NCBI GenBank assembly: GCA_947503885.1
Contig: CANNFD010000001.1
Location: 1 to 64,000 of the forward strand
From: an uncultured Olleya sp.
Lineage (GTDB): Bacteria; Bacteroidota; Bacteroidia; Flavobacteriales; Flavobacteriaceae
DNA: 64,000 nucleotides
Direction of reading: 5' to 3'
This document shows, piece after piece, positions 63,980 through 64,000 of the stretch. The number at the start of each line of letters is the position of its first letter. Within the stretch, counting starts at the first letter, position 1. The translations under genes and the position numbers were made by a program. The notes under the pieces are model-generated. The model made no database searches, was not told the origin of the DNA, and worked only from the letters and a program-made list of their open reading frames with translations.

Positions 63980-64000
63980 TTGAAAGTTATGTTTAAAAGA

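Overview
The window is chromosomal DNA from a low-GC (roughly one-third G+C) member of Bacteroidota, almost certainly Flavobacteriaceae and probably a marine genus. The evidence is a SprB-repeat giant surface protein, DUF3822 beside rsmD, a C-terminally BatA-like VWA protein, a DUF5916 protein, thrA-thrB-thrC order, a cytoplasmic NlpC/P60 peptidase, a THUMP-like methyltransferase, Bacteroidota-type promoters (TTG-N16-20-TAnnTTTG), and GyrA Thr82/Asp86 as in wild-type flavobacteria. I cannot name the genus. There are no insertion sequences, prophage, CRISPR arrays or rRNA; the region looks like stable core genome with one adhesin locus at its left edge.

Layout. 1-6391 (minus): the first 2130 codons of a giant secreted adhesin-like protein running off the left edge. 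6.8-10.9 kb (plus): SixA-like phosphatase, ppk1, ppx (a polyphosphate module) and a small beta-barrel protein. 11-16 kb (mostly minus): miaE-like, dnaX, RNase P RNA (plus), rsmD, DUF3822 and a membrane protein. 16.2-20.8 kb (plus): RecD-like helicase, kdsB, a HAD phosphatase, a KdnB-like dehydrogenase and a PlsC-like acyltransferase (LPS/Kdo and lipid related). 21-28 kb: an unassigned 484-residue protein, an MBL hydrolase, an esterase, a Tic20/DUF4870-like protein, a dihydroorotase homologue without its zinc ligands and a VWA/BatA protein. 28-37 kb: M61 peptidase, DUF6799 protein, GAF histidine kinase, TIGR02757 protein, CPBP protease, LolD-like ATPase and a DUF5916 outer-membrane protein. 37-39.4 kb: msrA, folE, a small membrane protein and a CDP-alcohol phosphatidyltransferase. 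39.6-44.5 kb (minus): thrABC with a leader peptide. 44.5-49.2 kb: nnr, a TlpA lipoprotein, hutH and a small protein. 49.4-60.2 kb: clpC, gyrA, a TPR protein, an NlpC/P60 peptidase, a thiolase and a PgpH-type c-di-AMP phosphodiesterase. 60.2-60.6 kb: tRNA-Ser(GCT)-Pro(TGG)-Arg(TCT). 60.7-64 kb: a lipoprotein, a THUMP-like methyltransferase, an AI-2E family permease and a SpoU-type RNA methyltransferase.

The most interesting signals are regulatory and hidden inside or in front of ordinary genes. (1) dnaX carries an A10 run at codons 354-357, exactly where the clamp-loader domains end; a -1 slip enters an immediate TAG and would give a 357-residue gamma-like product beside the 576-residue tau form. 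(2) thrA is preceded by an 18-codon leader peptide, MKKRHTIFTLIITFTLLG, with four Thr and three Ile codons just downstream of a consensus promoter, pointing to threonine/isoleucine-sensing attenuation. (3) The pyrC-like protein has lost all four zinc-ligand histidines and the substrate arginine and is probably a non-catalytic dihydroorotase homologue. (4) hutH is preceded by two perfect palindromes overlapping its promoter. (5) A KdnB-like enzyme sits next to kdsB, suggesting C8-modified Kdo.
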